Shown: one piece after another, positions 26,286 to 34,830 of the stretch
Numbering within the stretch: position 1 is the first letter of the stretch
Layout of the letters: every line of letters starts with the position of its first letter
DNA from: JBEVNR01 sp040507985
GTDB lineage: Bacteria > Pseudomonadota > Alphaproteobacteria > Rickettsiales > UBA6187
Length of the DNA: 64,000 nucleotides
Direction: 5' to 3'
NCBI GenBank assembly: GCA_040507985.1
Contig: JBEVNR010000001.1
Coordinates: 1 to 64,000 of the forward strand
Notes under the pieces: model-generated
What the model was told of the DNA's origin: nothing
What the model saw: only the letters and a program-made list of their open reading frames with translations
The model's database searches: none
Position numbers and translations under genes: made by a program

Positions 26286-26486
26286 TTAATCGTATTGTTC
26301 GCGCTTACGGTTTAGCTTAACCAGACGCCGCTTCGACTCGGCTTGATCCTGTTTTTTTTGCTCGCTTGCGGAGATATGGCACCGAATGCGCTTTATGTCG
26401 CGAAAGAAACCTTCGCGCTGTAATTTTTTCTTCCAAGCGCGCAACGCTTGGTCAACGTTATTATCTCGTACCACTACGTAAGACAA
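26286..26486 (-). CDS. rpsU: 30S ribosomal protein S21
   Basis: A small basic subunit protein that helps mRNA base-pairing at initiation. VVVRDNNVDQALRAWKKKLQREGFFRD is the S21 signature, followed by a basic helix ending LNRKREQYD. I prefer the TTG at 26486, giving 66 aa and LSYVVVRD at the N-terminus, because AAGGGGG lies about 8 nt before it and the length fits the family. The frame also has an ATG at 26516, which would add ten residues containing that Shine-Dalgarno sequence. It is followed by a strong terminator. Confidence 0.9.
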   Translation of the reverse strand: MSYVVVRDNNVDQALRAWKKKLQREGFFRDIKRIRCHISASEQKKQDQAESKRRLVKLNRKREQYD

Positions 26487-26641
26487 CTCACTTACCCCCT
26501 TTTCGCCAAAGATCATAGTTATAACCAGTGAGAGTTTCTTACCTTACCGTATTTTTAATGATGGCGCCAGAGTTATTTGGCGTTATTTTGCCGAAAATAC
26601 GTGAAATACGTCGTTCGCACTTCTTAACGCCGGCGTCGTCC

Positions 26642-26672
26642 TTGACAAACGCTCCGGCAAAAGGCATATCTT
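26642..26672 (+). promoter_or_regulatory. Candidate promoter for thiC
   Basis: TTGACA at 26642-26647 and TATCTT at 26667-26672 are spaced 18-19 bp, 47 bp before the thiC ATG. The leader is too short for, and shows no match to, a TPP riboswitch. Confidence 0.55.
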
Positions 26673-26718
26673 AAACTAAGCGCAATGTCATCGTTCTTTA
26701 AAGATTTTTCGGAACATC

Positions 26719-28572
26719 ATGTCTTTCATTCCCACGTCCGTTTCCGACGTTTCCGCCGCCGTGACGACCGGTCCCTTCCCTAATAGCTCAAAACATTACG
26801 TCAAGGGCGATCTGTTTCCGAACGTCGACGTGGCCATGCGCAAAATATGGCTCTCGGACAAAGACCCGGGGGGCGATAGTTTTGTGGTCTACGACACGTC
26901 CGGCCCTTACACCGAAAGCGACGCATCCTTAGACGTGCGCAAAGGGATTTCTAAAATACGTCAATCTTGGATTGAGGCGCGCGGCGACGTCGAGCGCTAT
27001 GACGGACGGAAGGTAAAGCCTGAAGACAATGGCGGTTCGCTGGCGGCCATGTCTACCGATAAAATTTCCGTCGAGCGTTTTCGTTACTCCAACGAAAAAC
27101 CGCTGCGCGCCAAAAATGGCGGTAACGTGACGCAAATGCATTATGCCAAAAAAGGCGTGGTTACGGCGGAAATGGAATACGTCGCCATTCGCGAAAATCT
27201 TGGGCGCAAGCATGCCATCGAAAACGCGCGAGGCGGCGAGTCGTTCGGCGCCGCCATTCCGAATTTCATTACCCCCGAATTCGTGCGCGACGAAATTGCG
27301 AGGGGGCGCGCGATTATTCCTGTTAACGTTAACCATCCCGAAGCCGAGCCGATGATTATCGGACGCAATTTTTTGGTAAAAATCAATACGAATATCGGCA
27401 ATTCCGCCGTCGCCTCGTCGATTGAAGAAGAGGTGGAAAAAATGGTGTGGTCGTGCCGCTGGGGGGGCGACACGCTGATGGACCTTTCCACCGGTCGCAA
27501 CATTCACGATACGCGCGAATGGATTATTCGCAACTCTCCCGTTCCGGTCGGCACCGTGCCTGTCTATCAAGCGCTCGAAAAAGTGGGCGGCGTCGCGGAA
27601 AGCCTTACTTGGGAAATATTTCGCGACACCCTCATCGAGCAAGCGGAACAAGGCGTCGATTACTTCACCATTCATGCCGGCGTGTTGTTGCGTTACGTTC
27701 ACCTTACCGAAAAACGGGTGACGGGCATCGTCTCGCGCGGCGGCTCCATTATGGCGAAATGGTGCCTGGCGCATCACCGGGAAAATTTCCTCTACACGCA
27801 TTTTGAAGAAATTTGCGAGATTATGAAGGCGTATGACGTGTCGTTTTCGCTGGGCGACGGGCTGCGTCCCGGCAGCATCGCCGACGCCAACGACGCCGCA
27901 CAATTTGCGGAATTAGAGACGCTGGGCGAACTGACGGAAGTGGCGTGGAGGCATGACGTCCAGACCATGATCGAAGGTCCGGGGCACGTTCCCATGCATA
28001 TGATCAAAGAAAATATGGACAAGCAACTGGAGGTGTGCAAGGAAGCCCCCTTCTACACGCTTGGCCCGCTCACGCAAGACATTGCGCCCGGTTACGACCA
28101 CATCACCTCGGCCATCGGCGCCGCGATGATAGGCTGGTACGGCACCGCGATGCTATGTTACGTTACGCCCAAGGAGCATTTGGGACTACCCAATAAGCAC
28201 GACGTGCGCGAGGGCGTCATCGCCTATAAAATTGCCGCCCACGCCGCCGACCTGGCCAAAGGCCACCCCGGCGCCTATCTACGCGACGACGCCCTAAGCA
28301 AGGCGCGTTTTGAGTTTCGCTGGGAAGACCAATTCAATCTATCGCTCGACCCTTATCGCGCTAAGGAGTTTCACGACGAAACCCTTCCGGCCGACTCCGC
28401 TAAAACGGCGCATTTCTGCGCGATGTGCGGCCCGAAATTCTGCTCCATGAAAATCACGCACGAAGTGCGCGACTACGCGAAGCAAAAACGGGAGCAAGAG
28501 GACGGAATGAAGAAAATGTCGGAGAAATTCCGCGAGACGGGAGAAATATATCTGGAGAAGGAAAATACGTAG
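26719..28572 (+). CDS. thiC: Phosphomethylpyrimidine synthase
   Basis: A radical-SAM enzyme turning aminoimidazole ribotide into HMP-phosphate for thiamine. The 617-aa length is normal for bacterial ThiC. Hallmarks include MHYAKKGVVTAEMEYVAIREN, SRGGSIMAKWCLAHHREN, FSLGDGLRPGSIADANDAAQ, EGPGHVPMHMI, and near the C-terminus the [4Fe-4S] Cys motif CAMCGPKFCS (about 566-575). No other thiamine genes are adjacent. It supplies TPP, needed for enzymes such as true E1 dehydrogenases. Confidence 0.97.
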   Translation: MSFIPTSVSDVSAAVTTGPFPNSSKHYVKGDLFPNVDVAMRKIWLSDKDPGGDSFVVYDTSGPYTESDASLDVRKGISKIRQSWIEARGDVERYDGRKVKPEDNGGSLAAMSTDKISVERFRYSNEKPLRAKNGGNVTQMHYAKKGVVTAEMEYVAIRENLGRKHAIENARGGESFGAAIPNFITPEFVRDEIARGRAIIPVNVNHPEAEPMIIGRNFLVKINTNIGNSAVASSIEEEVEKMVWSCRWGGDTLMDLSTGRNIHDTREWIIRNSPVPVGTVPVYQALEKVGGVAESLTWEIFRDTLIEQAEQGVDYFTIHAGVLLRYVHLTEKRVTGIVSRGGSIMAKWCLAHHRENFLYTHFEEICEIMKAYDVSFSLGDGLRPGSIADANDAAQFAELETLGELTEVAWRHDVQTMIEGPGHVPMHMIKENMDKQLEVCKEAPFYTLGPLTQDIAPGYDHITSAIGAAMIGWYGTAMLCYVTPKEHLGLPNKHDVREGVIAYKIAAHAADLAKGHPGAYLRDDALSKARFEFRWEDQFNLSLDPYRAKEFHDETLPADSAKTAHFCAMCGPKFCSMKITHEVRDYAKQKREQEDGMKKMSEKFRETGEIYLEKENT

Positions 28573-28589
28573 CAACCGTGAGCGCTACA

Positions 28590-28793
28590 TAGGACTTACG
28601 TGAAACGATAGTTTTCGAGGAATTTTTAGGATCCGCACGCCCTTAAGTAACGGAAGGGTGCTGTATGTATAGTGTTCCCACCTAATACGTTACACTATTT
28701 TTTATGTTTGTCATTCCCGCTTTCGGGGGAATGAAGAAGAAAAAATAATTAATTTATTAATTTTAATTCATGTTTTCACCTTGGCGGGGCAGG
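28590..28793. repeat. Repeat remnants between thiC and serA
   Basis: Positions 28590-28665 begin TAGGACTTACGTGAAACG, the type B arm of the palindromic family, and continue into TTTTAGGATCC without a matching right arm. Positions 28708-28793 hold GTCATTCCCGCTTTCGGGGG plus a flank resembling the repeats at 1381 and 39826 (TTAATTCATGTTTT). The remaining part of the 310-bp gap shows nothing else. Confidence 0.65.
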
Positions 28794-28882
28794 CATGCTG
28801 CGAAAAAAAACTTGTGGAGCGACGAGAAAGCTTCTATATATTCTTTTTTCCAAAAAAGACATAATGCGAGACGCATAAACCT

Positions 28883-30457
28883 ATGGCAAAGGTATTGATT
28901 TCCGACAAAATGAGTCCGCGCGCGCGCGATATTTTCCTTGCCGAAGGCGTGGACGTAGACGTAAAGACCGGCTTGAGCGAAGACGAATTGTGCAAGATTA
29001 TCGGCGAATATGACGGCTTGGCAATTCGTTCCTCAACCAAAGTCACCGGGAAAATTCTCGACGCCGCCGTTAATTTAAAGGTGATCGGACGCGCCGGCAT
29101 CGGCGTCGACAACGTCGACGTTCCCGCCGCGACCAATAAGGGCGTGATCGTCATGAACACCCCGTTCGGCAATTCCGTCACCACCGCCGAACATGCCATC
29201 GCGCTGATGATGTCCCTTGCGCGCTCCATTCCCGTGGCCAGCGCCTCGACCCACGCCGGAAAATGGGAGAAAAATCGCTTCATCGGGGTGGAAGTCGCCC
29301 ATAAGACGCTTGGGTTGATCGGTTGCGGCAATATCGGCTCTAAAGTCGCCAAGCGCGCGCAAGGGCTGGAGATGGAAGTGATCGTGTACGATCCATATTT
29401 AAGCGCCGAACACGCCGCCGAGCTGCATATTGAAAAAGTGTCGCTGGACGATTTGTTGGCGAAGGCCGACTTCATTTCGCTCCATACGCCGCTGACCGCC
29501 GAAACGCGCAATATTCTGGGCGAAAAAAATCTGGCGAAAACCAAAAAAGGCGTGCGCATCGTTAACTGCGCGCGCGGCGGACTGGTCGACGAGGCGGCGC
29601 TGCGCAAAGCCATCGACGAAGGACGCGTGGCCGGCGCGGCGCTCGACGTGTTCAGCGAAGAGCCGGCGACCGACAACGTGTTGTTCGGATGCGAAGACGT
29701 GATTTGCACTCCCCATCTCGGCGCCTCCACCGCCGAAGCGCAAGAAAACGTCGCGTTGCAGGTGGCGGAACAAATTTCCGCCTATCTGAACCACGGGACC
29801 ATTAACAATGCGGTGAACATTCCGTCGCTTTCCGCCGAAGACGCCGCGAAACTCAAGCCCTACCTCACGCTTGGCGAACAGCTTGGCGCAATGCTCGGCC
29901 AAATTGCCGACGGCGCGCCCGAAGCCATCACCATCGAATATGACGGCGAAGTGTGCGACGCGAACACCAAGCCGGTGACGGCCACCATCGTGCGCGGCGT
30001 GCTGTCGCGTTCGTGCGAAGACGTGAATATCGTGAATGCCCTTTCTATGGCGCAACAACGCAACGTGAGCGTAAGCGACGTCAGCCATCGCCGCCGCCGC
30101 AACTACCGTTCCGTAATTTCCGTGACGATAAAGGCCGACGGCAAGGAGTACGGGGTTGCCGGCACCTTGTTCCGCAGCAGTCCTCGCATTTTGGAATTAA
30201 ACGGCACAAGGCTGGAGGCCGCACCCGGCAAACACATGCTCTACGTGAACAATAAAGACAAACCGGGATTTATCGGCCGTCTCGGCACGTTGCTCGGCGA
30301 AGCGCAGGTGAACATCGCCAACTTCCATTTGGGGCGCGGGGAACGTGCGGGGAACGCCATTGCCCTAGTTGAGTCCGACGTGGCGCTTACCGAAGCGACC
30401 GCAAACGCCGTCGCCGCCTTGCCGGACGTCATCACCGCGAAATGCATTAACTTATAG
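28883..30457 (+). CDS. serA: D-3-phosphoglycerate dehydrogenase
   Basis: The first step of serine synthesis, oxidising 3-phosphoglycerate with NAD+. The 524-aa product is the long form: substrate and NAD domains with GRAGIGVDNVDVPAAT, the Rossmann motif GLIGCGNIGSKVAK (about 144-157), NCARGGLVDEAAL, and the catalytic His in CTPHLGAST (about 276). An intervening ASB domain follows, and a C-terminal ACT domain starts at about HMLYVNNKDKPGFIGRLG. It heads a run with NDUFA12 (9 bp gap) and mlaD. Confidence 0.96.
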   Translation: MAKVLISDKMSPRARDIFLAEGVDVDVKTGLSEDELCKIIGEYDGLAIRSSTKVTGKILDAAVNLKVIGRAGIGVDNVDVPAATNKGVIVMNTPFGNSVTTAEHAIALMMSLARSIPVASASTHAGKWEKNRFIGVEVAHKTLGLIGCGNIGSKVAKRAQGLEMEVIVYDPYLSAEHAAELHIEKVSLDDLLAKADFISLHTPLTAETRNILGEKNLAKTKKGVRIVNCARGGLVDEAALRKAIDEGRVAGAALDVFSEEPATDNVLFGCEDVICTPHLGASTAEAQENVALQVAEQISAYLNHGTINNAVNIPSLSAEDAAKLKPYLTLGEQLGAMLGQIADGAPEAITIEYDGEVCDANTKPVTATIVRGVLSRSCEDVNIVNALSMAQQRNVSVSDVSHRRRRNYRSVISVTIKADGKEYGVAGTLFRSSPRILELNGTRLEAAPGKHMLYVNNKDKPGFIGRLGTLLGEAQVNIANFHLGRGERAGNAIALVESDVALTEATANAVAALPDVITAKCINL

Positions 30458-30466
30458 GCGCACGGC

Positions 30467-30793
30467 ATGACCATAGCAACGCGGATATATACGCGCCTTT
30501 GCGGAAAGAAAAAAGGTTCCGACGCCTTAGGCAACGTCTATTTTGAGAACGGAAAAAAACGTTGGGTGTTGTATGCAAAGGGCAACGACGCCTCTTCCGT
30601 CTGTCCGACGTGGTTTGGCTGGCTGCACCATACGACGGACGACGTCGCGCCGCAACCATACGCATGGCAATGCGAGCATGAACCGAACCATACCGGCACG
30701 CAATATGCCTACCGTCCGCCCGGGCGCCGCGAGGCCCCGTCCGAACGACCCGCCCCCATAAAATATGGACCGTGGACCCCGCCCTCCGCGTAA
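30467..30793 (+). CDS. NDUFA12-like complex I accessory subunit
   Basis: A 108-aa homologue of the mitochondrial B17.2/NDUFA12 subunit of NADH:ubiquinone oxidoreductase, found in alphaproteobacteria. Family words are LGNVYFENGKKRWVLY, PTWFGWLHHTTDD, W..EHEPNHTGT and a final PIKYGPWTP. It lacks catalytic residues and is thought to stabilise the peripheral arm of complex I. It follows serA by 9 bp and precedes mlaD; the NDUFA12-mlaD neighbourhood is usual in this class and supports an alphaproteobacterial origin. Confidence 0.93.
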   Translation: MTIATRIYTRLCGKKKGSDALGNVYFENGKKRWVLYAKGNDASSVCPTWFGWLHHTTDDVAPQPYAWQCEHEPNHTGTQYAYRPPGRREAPSERPAPIKYGPWTPPSA

Positions 30794-30831
30794 ATTTCGC
30801 ATCGCCTTAGGTAGGCCAAAGGATTGCCGAT

Positions 30832-31371
30832 ATGAAGCACGTTTTTGAAACGATTACCGGTTTCGTCGTCTTGGCAGCCGCCGCCGTTTTCATATGGGTA
30901 TCCTATGATCGTGGCCATATTGCCTCCTTTAAGGAAGATGGCTACGTCGTTTCCGCCGATTTCGGCGAAATAGGATCGCTCGCTTCCGGCGCCGACGTGC
31001 GCGTGGGCGGAGTAAAGATCGGAACGGTCGCGCACGTGTCGCTCGAGCCTCGCACCTATCGTCCGAAGGTGGACATGCGCATCCATAACGACGTGGCGTT
31101 GCCGGACGACACCTCCGCCGCCATCGTCAGCGACGGGCTGCTCGGCGGAAAATACGTCGCGCTCTCTCCGGGGGCCTCCGAATCCATGCTAAAATCCGGC
31201 GCTTCCCTCGAATTCACGCAAGACGCGGTCAGCCTCGAAGCCTTAATCGGAAAATTTGCCTTCGGCGGCATCGGCGGTGACAAGGAAAAAGACCTCGACG
31301 AACCTTCCGCCGGCGACCCTTTTGCCGAAGGAAGCGCTGCGCCTTCTTCCGAAACGCCGCAAGAGCCATAA
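30832..31371 (+). CDS. mlaD: MlaD-type phospholipid transport protein (MCE domain)
   Basis: A 179-aa single-pass inner-membrane protein. Its N-terminal helix FVVLAAAAVFIWVSY is followed by one MCE domain: VVSADFGEIGSLASGADVRVGGVKIGTV, then AIVSDGLLGGKYVALSPG. In the Mla pathway a hexamer carries phospholipids between the ABC transporter MlaFEB and the periplasmic carrier. AAAGGA precedes the ATG. mlaE and mlaF are not in the window. The C-terminus is acidic and low-complexity. Confidence 0.9.
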   Translation: MKHVFETITGFVVLAAAAVFIWVSYDRGHIASFKEDGYVVSADFGEIGSLASGADVRVGGVKIGTVAHVSLEPRTYRPKVDMRIHNDVALPDDTSAAIVSDGLLGGKYVALSPGASESMLKSGASLEFTQDAVSLEALIGKFAFGGIGGDKEKDLDEPSAGDPFAEGSAAPSSETPQEP

Positions 31372-31652
31372 GCGTTTCGGATAACCCCTCCGTTTTAAAA
31401 AACGTAAAAATCGTCGCTTTCACAAAACGTCAATCTATAGTTTGCCGCCCTTTCTTTCGCCCATCCATGCGCCGTCACGTTCGATACCCCGCATGATTCG
31501 CCCTCGCAATACGAAAGGCATTCATATAAATCTCTTGCACAAGAAATCTATCGTATGTAACGCCATCTGATAACAATACCTGTATTTTTACTAAAAACCG
31601 CTTTATTATGACATGGCGTTCCTCTTAAATAGACTACGGAAAAGGCAGAATC

Positions 31653-32090
31653 TTGACGAAAAACATATATTTTCATTTCGGCGTATACGGCGCGTGTTTC
31701 GACGAAAGCGGAACGCACGTTCTGGCGATCGTCAAGCGGCGCGGCGCCTATGCGGGACGGTACGATCTACCGGGCGGCACCGTCGACGTGCCGGAGACTC
31801 TCGAAGACACGCTTCGCCGCGAAATAAAGGAGGAAACGGGCTGCGTCGTCGAGAGCGCAATGCAGCGCGAAACTCTCGCCACTCTTTTTGAGTATGCGGA
31901 CGAAAACGGACGTCGCGCCACATTATATCACGTATGGCTATTATATGACGCAACCGTGACGGGCGTTCCTTCCGACGCGGGCGACGGACTCGACAGCGAC
32001 GGCGCGCTATGGCTTTCATTAGCAAAAATTAACGAAAGCAACGTTTCGCCGGCGCTCCTGCACGTCGCTCGGCGATTTCCATCCACATAA
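31653..32090 (+). CDS. NUDIX hydrolase
   Basis: A 145-aa protein with an intact Nudix box: GGTVDVPETLEDTLRREI followed by KEETG, fitting GX5EX7REUXEEXGU. It should hydrolyse a nucleoside diphosphate linked to another moiety; the substrate is unknown. It starts at TTG (31653), since no nearby ATG is in frame, with AAGG about 12 nt upstream. It stands alone between mlaD and a palindromic element. The 31372-31652 gap contains no gene I can support. Confidence 0.85.
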   Translation: MTKNIYFHFGVYGACFDESGTHVLAIVKRRGAYAGRYDLPGGTVDVPETLEDTLRREIKEETGCVVESAMQRETLATLFEYADENGRRATLYHVWLLYDATVTGVPSDAGDGLDSDGALWLSLAKINESNVSPALLHVARRFPST

Positions 32091-32098
32091 AGCTTTAG

Positions 32099-32241
32099 TA
32101 GGACTGACGCAGTGCGTAGATTTTTGAGCGATTTATAGGTCAAAAACGGATAAAAAGCGCAGCGTACTCAACGTACGTGAGTATTTTTAGACGATTTTTA
32201 CCGCAGAAAGCGCCAAAAAAATGCGTGCTGCGTCAGTCCTA
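32099..32241. repeat. Palindromic element, copy 5 (arm type B)
   Basis: The arms TAGGACTGACGCAGTGCGTA and complement are unrelated to the type A arms, yet the core CGCAGCGTAC-TCAAC-GTACGTGAG is the same. It is bounded by TA on both sides and lies between the NUDIX gene and purL. Confidence 0.92.
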
Positions 32242-32358
32242 TTTAGGTCAGGCGAATTTCCGTTCCGATAGCGCACCCGATTTTTCGCCGGAAATTTTTA
32301 TTTTTCCTGTTACTATGCGAAACGAAACCATGTTAACGCGCATTACACGCTATATTTT

Positions 32359-34614
32359 ATGTCCGACTACACGCCCGTCATTCCCGACAACGCTCCCATC
32401 GGCGAAGAGGCGGCGCATCTGCACAATCTAAGCGTCCAAGAATATAGCGTTGCCTGCAACGCGCTGGGACGGCGTCCGAATTTAACGGAAATCGGCATTT
32501 TTTCCGCCATGTGGTCGGAACATTGTTCGTATAAATCAACCCGCAACCATTTGTCGAAGCTCCCGACGAAAGCCCCGTGGGTGATTTGCGGGCCGGGCGA
32601 AAACGCCGGCGTCATCGACATAGAAGACGGCGACGCCGCCATTTTTAAGATGGAGAGCCACAATCATCCGTCCTTCATCGAGCCGTACCAAGGCGCGGCG
32701 ACGGGCGTCGGAGGCATTCTGCGCGACGTGTTCACCATGGGCGCGCGTCCCGTCGCGAACTTAAACGCGCTGCGATTCGGCGCGCTCGACCACGAAAAAA
32801 CGCCGTATTTATTGTCGGGCGTCGTGGCGGGAATAGGCGGATACGGCAATTGCGTCGGCGTGCCGACGGTGGGGGGGGAATGCGGATTTCATCCCGCCTA
32901 TAACGGCAATATTCTGGTGAACGCCATGAACGTAGGCGTGGCGAAGGCCGACCGCATTTTCTACAGCGCGGCGGCGGCGGTGGGGGCGCCGGTCATTTAT
33001 TTCGGCGCAAAAACCGGGCGCGACGGCATTAACGGCGCGGTCATGGCCTCCGGCATTTTCGGGGAAGATTCCGCCGCGAAAAGGCCGACGGTGCAAGTCG
33101 GCGATCCGTTCATGGAAAAACTGGTGCTGGAAGCCTGCCTGGAGTTGATGCGGGAAGATGCGATCCTCGCCATTCAAGACATGGGCGCCGCCGGGCTGAC
33201 CTGTTCGTCGCTGGAAATGGCCGACAAGGGCGGGACCGGCATCCACCTGCAATTAGATAAGGTGCCGCTGCGCGAAAAAGGGATGACCCCCTACGAAATT
33301 ATGCTATCGGAAAGCCAAGAGCGCATGCTCACGGTGTTAAAACCCGGATCGGAAGAAATCGCCGCGCGTATTTTCAACAAATGGGAAGTGCCGTGGGCGG
33401 TCGTCGGAAGCATCACCGACACGGGGCGCATCGTGCTGACGATCGGCGAAACCGTCGTCGCCGACATGCAGGTGAAGCCGCTTTCCGAGCAGGCGCCGCG
33501 CTATGATCGTCCGTACGTCATAAAAAATTCGTCCAGGGAAATACGCCCCGGCGACGTGACGCCGCCGGCGCCGCTTTCCGACGTTTTGCTTAGGTTAATG
33601 GCGACGCCGGAGAATTGCGCGAAACGCTGGATCGCGGAACAATACGACTCGCAGGTGATGGGAGACACGATTTATAATTCCGGCAAGGCGGACGCCGCGC
33701 TCGTGCGCGTCCACGGCACGAAAAAAGCCCTGGCAATGACGACGGACTGTACGCCGCGCTATTGTAAGGCCGACCCGAAGCGCGGCGGCGCGCAAGCGGT
33801 GGCGGAAACGTACCGCAATATCTGCGCAACCGGCGCCACGCCGCTCGCCATCACCAACTGCTTGAATTTCGGCAATCCGGAGATTCCCGAGATAATGGGG
33901 CAGTTGGTCGGCTGTCTGGAAGGCATGGCGGAGGCGTGCCGCGCGCTCGATTACCCCGTCGTATCAGGCAACGTGTCGCTCTATAACTCCACCGGCGACG
34001 AGGCGATTTTACCCACGCCGGCCATCGGCGGGGTGGGATTGCTCCGCGACCTGTCGAAACGCCTCGACATGGCGTTCAAGAAAGAAGGCAACCTTATCGC
34101 GCTGGTCGGCGCCCCCGGAGACGGGCATCTCGGATGTTCGCTGTATATGCGCGAATTGTTCGGCGACGAAGACGCCGTCCCTCCCCTGCCCCGCTTGACG
34201 GACGAAAAACGCAACGGCGCCTTTATCCGCGACGCCATAGGCAAAGGATTGCTCGAAGCCGCGCACGACGTCTCCGACGGAGGCGTCGCCTGCGCCGTCG
34301 CCGACATGGCGTTGGCGGGAAATATCGGAGCGATGATAACCGAGGCGTGCGGACTGCCCGAGCACGCCTTTTGCTTCGGCGAAGACCAAGCGCGGTACGT
34401 CGTCGAAATTTCGGAAGAAAACGTGAAAACCGTCAGCCAATTGGCGGAATCGCATCACGCGCCGCTCGCGTTTATTGGGCTGGCGGAAGGCGCCGCCGTG
34501 ACGTTGTTCGGTCACGAAACATCGCTTGCGGCGCTTCGGGCCGCAACCGAGAACGTGATTCCGGGACTGTTCGCCGGTCGCGCCGAACGCGCCGCTTTTT
34601 CCGTTCGGACTTAA
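32359..34614 (+). CDS. purL: Phosphoribosylformylglycinamidine synthase subunit PurL
   Basis: Purine synthesis step 4, converting FGAR to FGAM with ATP and ammonia. The 751-aa length marks the small-PurL type that works with PurQ and PurS. Recognisable words are FSAMWSEHCSYKSTR near the start, GDAAIFKMESHNHPSFIEPYQGAATGVGGI, FTMGARPVA, ESQERML and HDVSDGGVACAVADMAL. It is monocistronic here, with purQ and purS elsewhere, and preceded by palindromic element copy 5. Confidence 0.97.
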   Translation: MSDYTPVIPDNAPIGEEAAHLHNLSVQEYSVACNALGRRPNLTEIGIFSAMWSEHCSYKSTRNHLSKLPTKAPWVICGPGENAGVIDIEDGDAAIFKMESHNHPSFIEPYQGAATGVGGILRDVFTMGARPVANLNALRFGALDHEKTPYLLSGVVAGIGGYGNCVGVPTVGGECGFHPAYNGNILVNAMNVGVAKADRIFYSAAAAVGAPVIYFGAKTGRDGINGAVMASGIFGEDSAAKRPTVQVGDPFMEKLVLEACLELMREDAILAIQDMGAAGLTCSSLEMADKGGTGIHLQLDKVPLREKGMTPYEIMLSESQERMLTVLKPGSEEIAARIFNKWEVPWAVVGSITDTGRIVLTIGETVVADMQVKPLSEQAPRYDRPYVIKNSSREIRPGDVTPPAPLSDVLLRLMATPENCAKRWIAEQYDSQVMGDTIYNSGKADAALVRVHGTKKALAMTTDCTPRYCKADPKRGGAQAVAETYRNICATGATPLAITNCLNFGNPEIPEIMGQLVGCLEGMAEACRALDYPVVSGNVSLYNSTGDEAILPTPAIGGVGLLRDLSKRLDMAFKKEGNLIALVGAPGDGHLGCSLYMRELFGDEDAVPPLPRLTDEKRNGAFIRDAIGKGLLEAAHDVSDGGVACAVADMALAGNIGAMITEACGLPEHAFCFGEDQARYVVEISEENVKTVSQLAESHHAPLAFIGLAEGAAVTLFGHETSLAALRAATENVIPGLFAGRAERAAFSVRT

Positions 34615-34830
34615 GCTGTGCGGATTTTTTGGAAACGAGACGATTTTCAGATTGTCGCTTGATCTCTTGCCTAAACGAGGAGTATAAGTGCACAGGTTAC
34701 GCTATGCCTTTCTAATTGAACGTATTGGGAGAGCATGACGAGGTATCCGTCGCTTTCGCCGGAATTGAACCTCTTCTATCCTTATCAATTTCGTTCGGTA
34801 TATTACCGCAATACAATTAAGTGACGCCCT

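Noticed and set aside
26929..27903. 324-codon open frame antisense to thiC
   Set aside because: It lies fully inside thiC, which is certain by motif. The translation has no family features and its composition is that of a shadow frame in GC-rich coding DNA.
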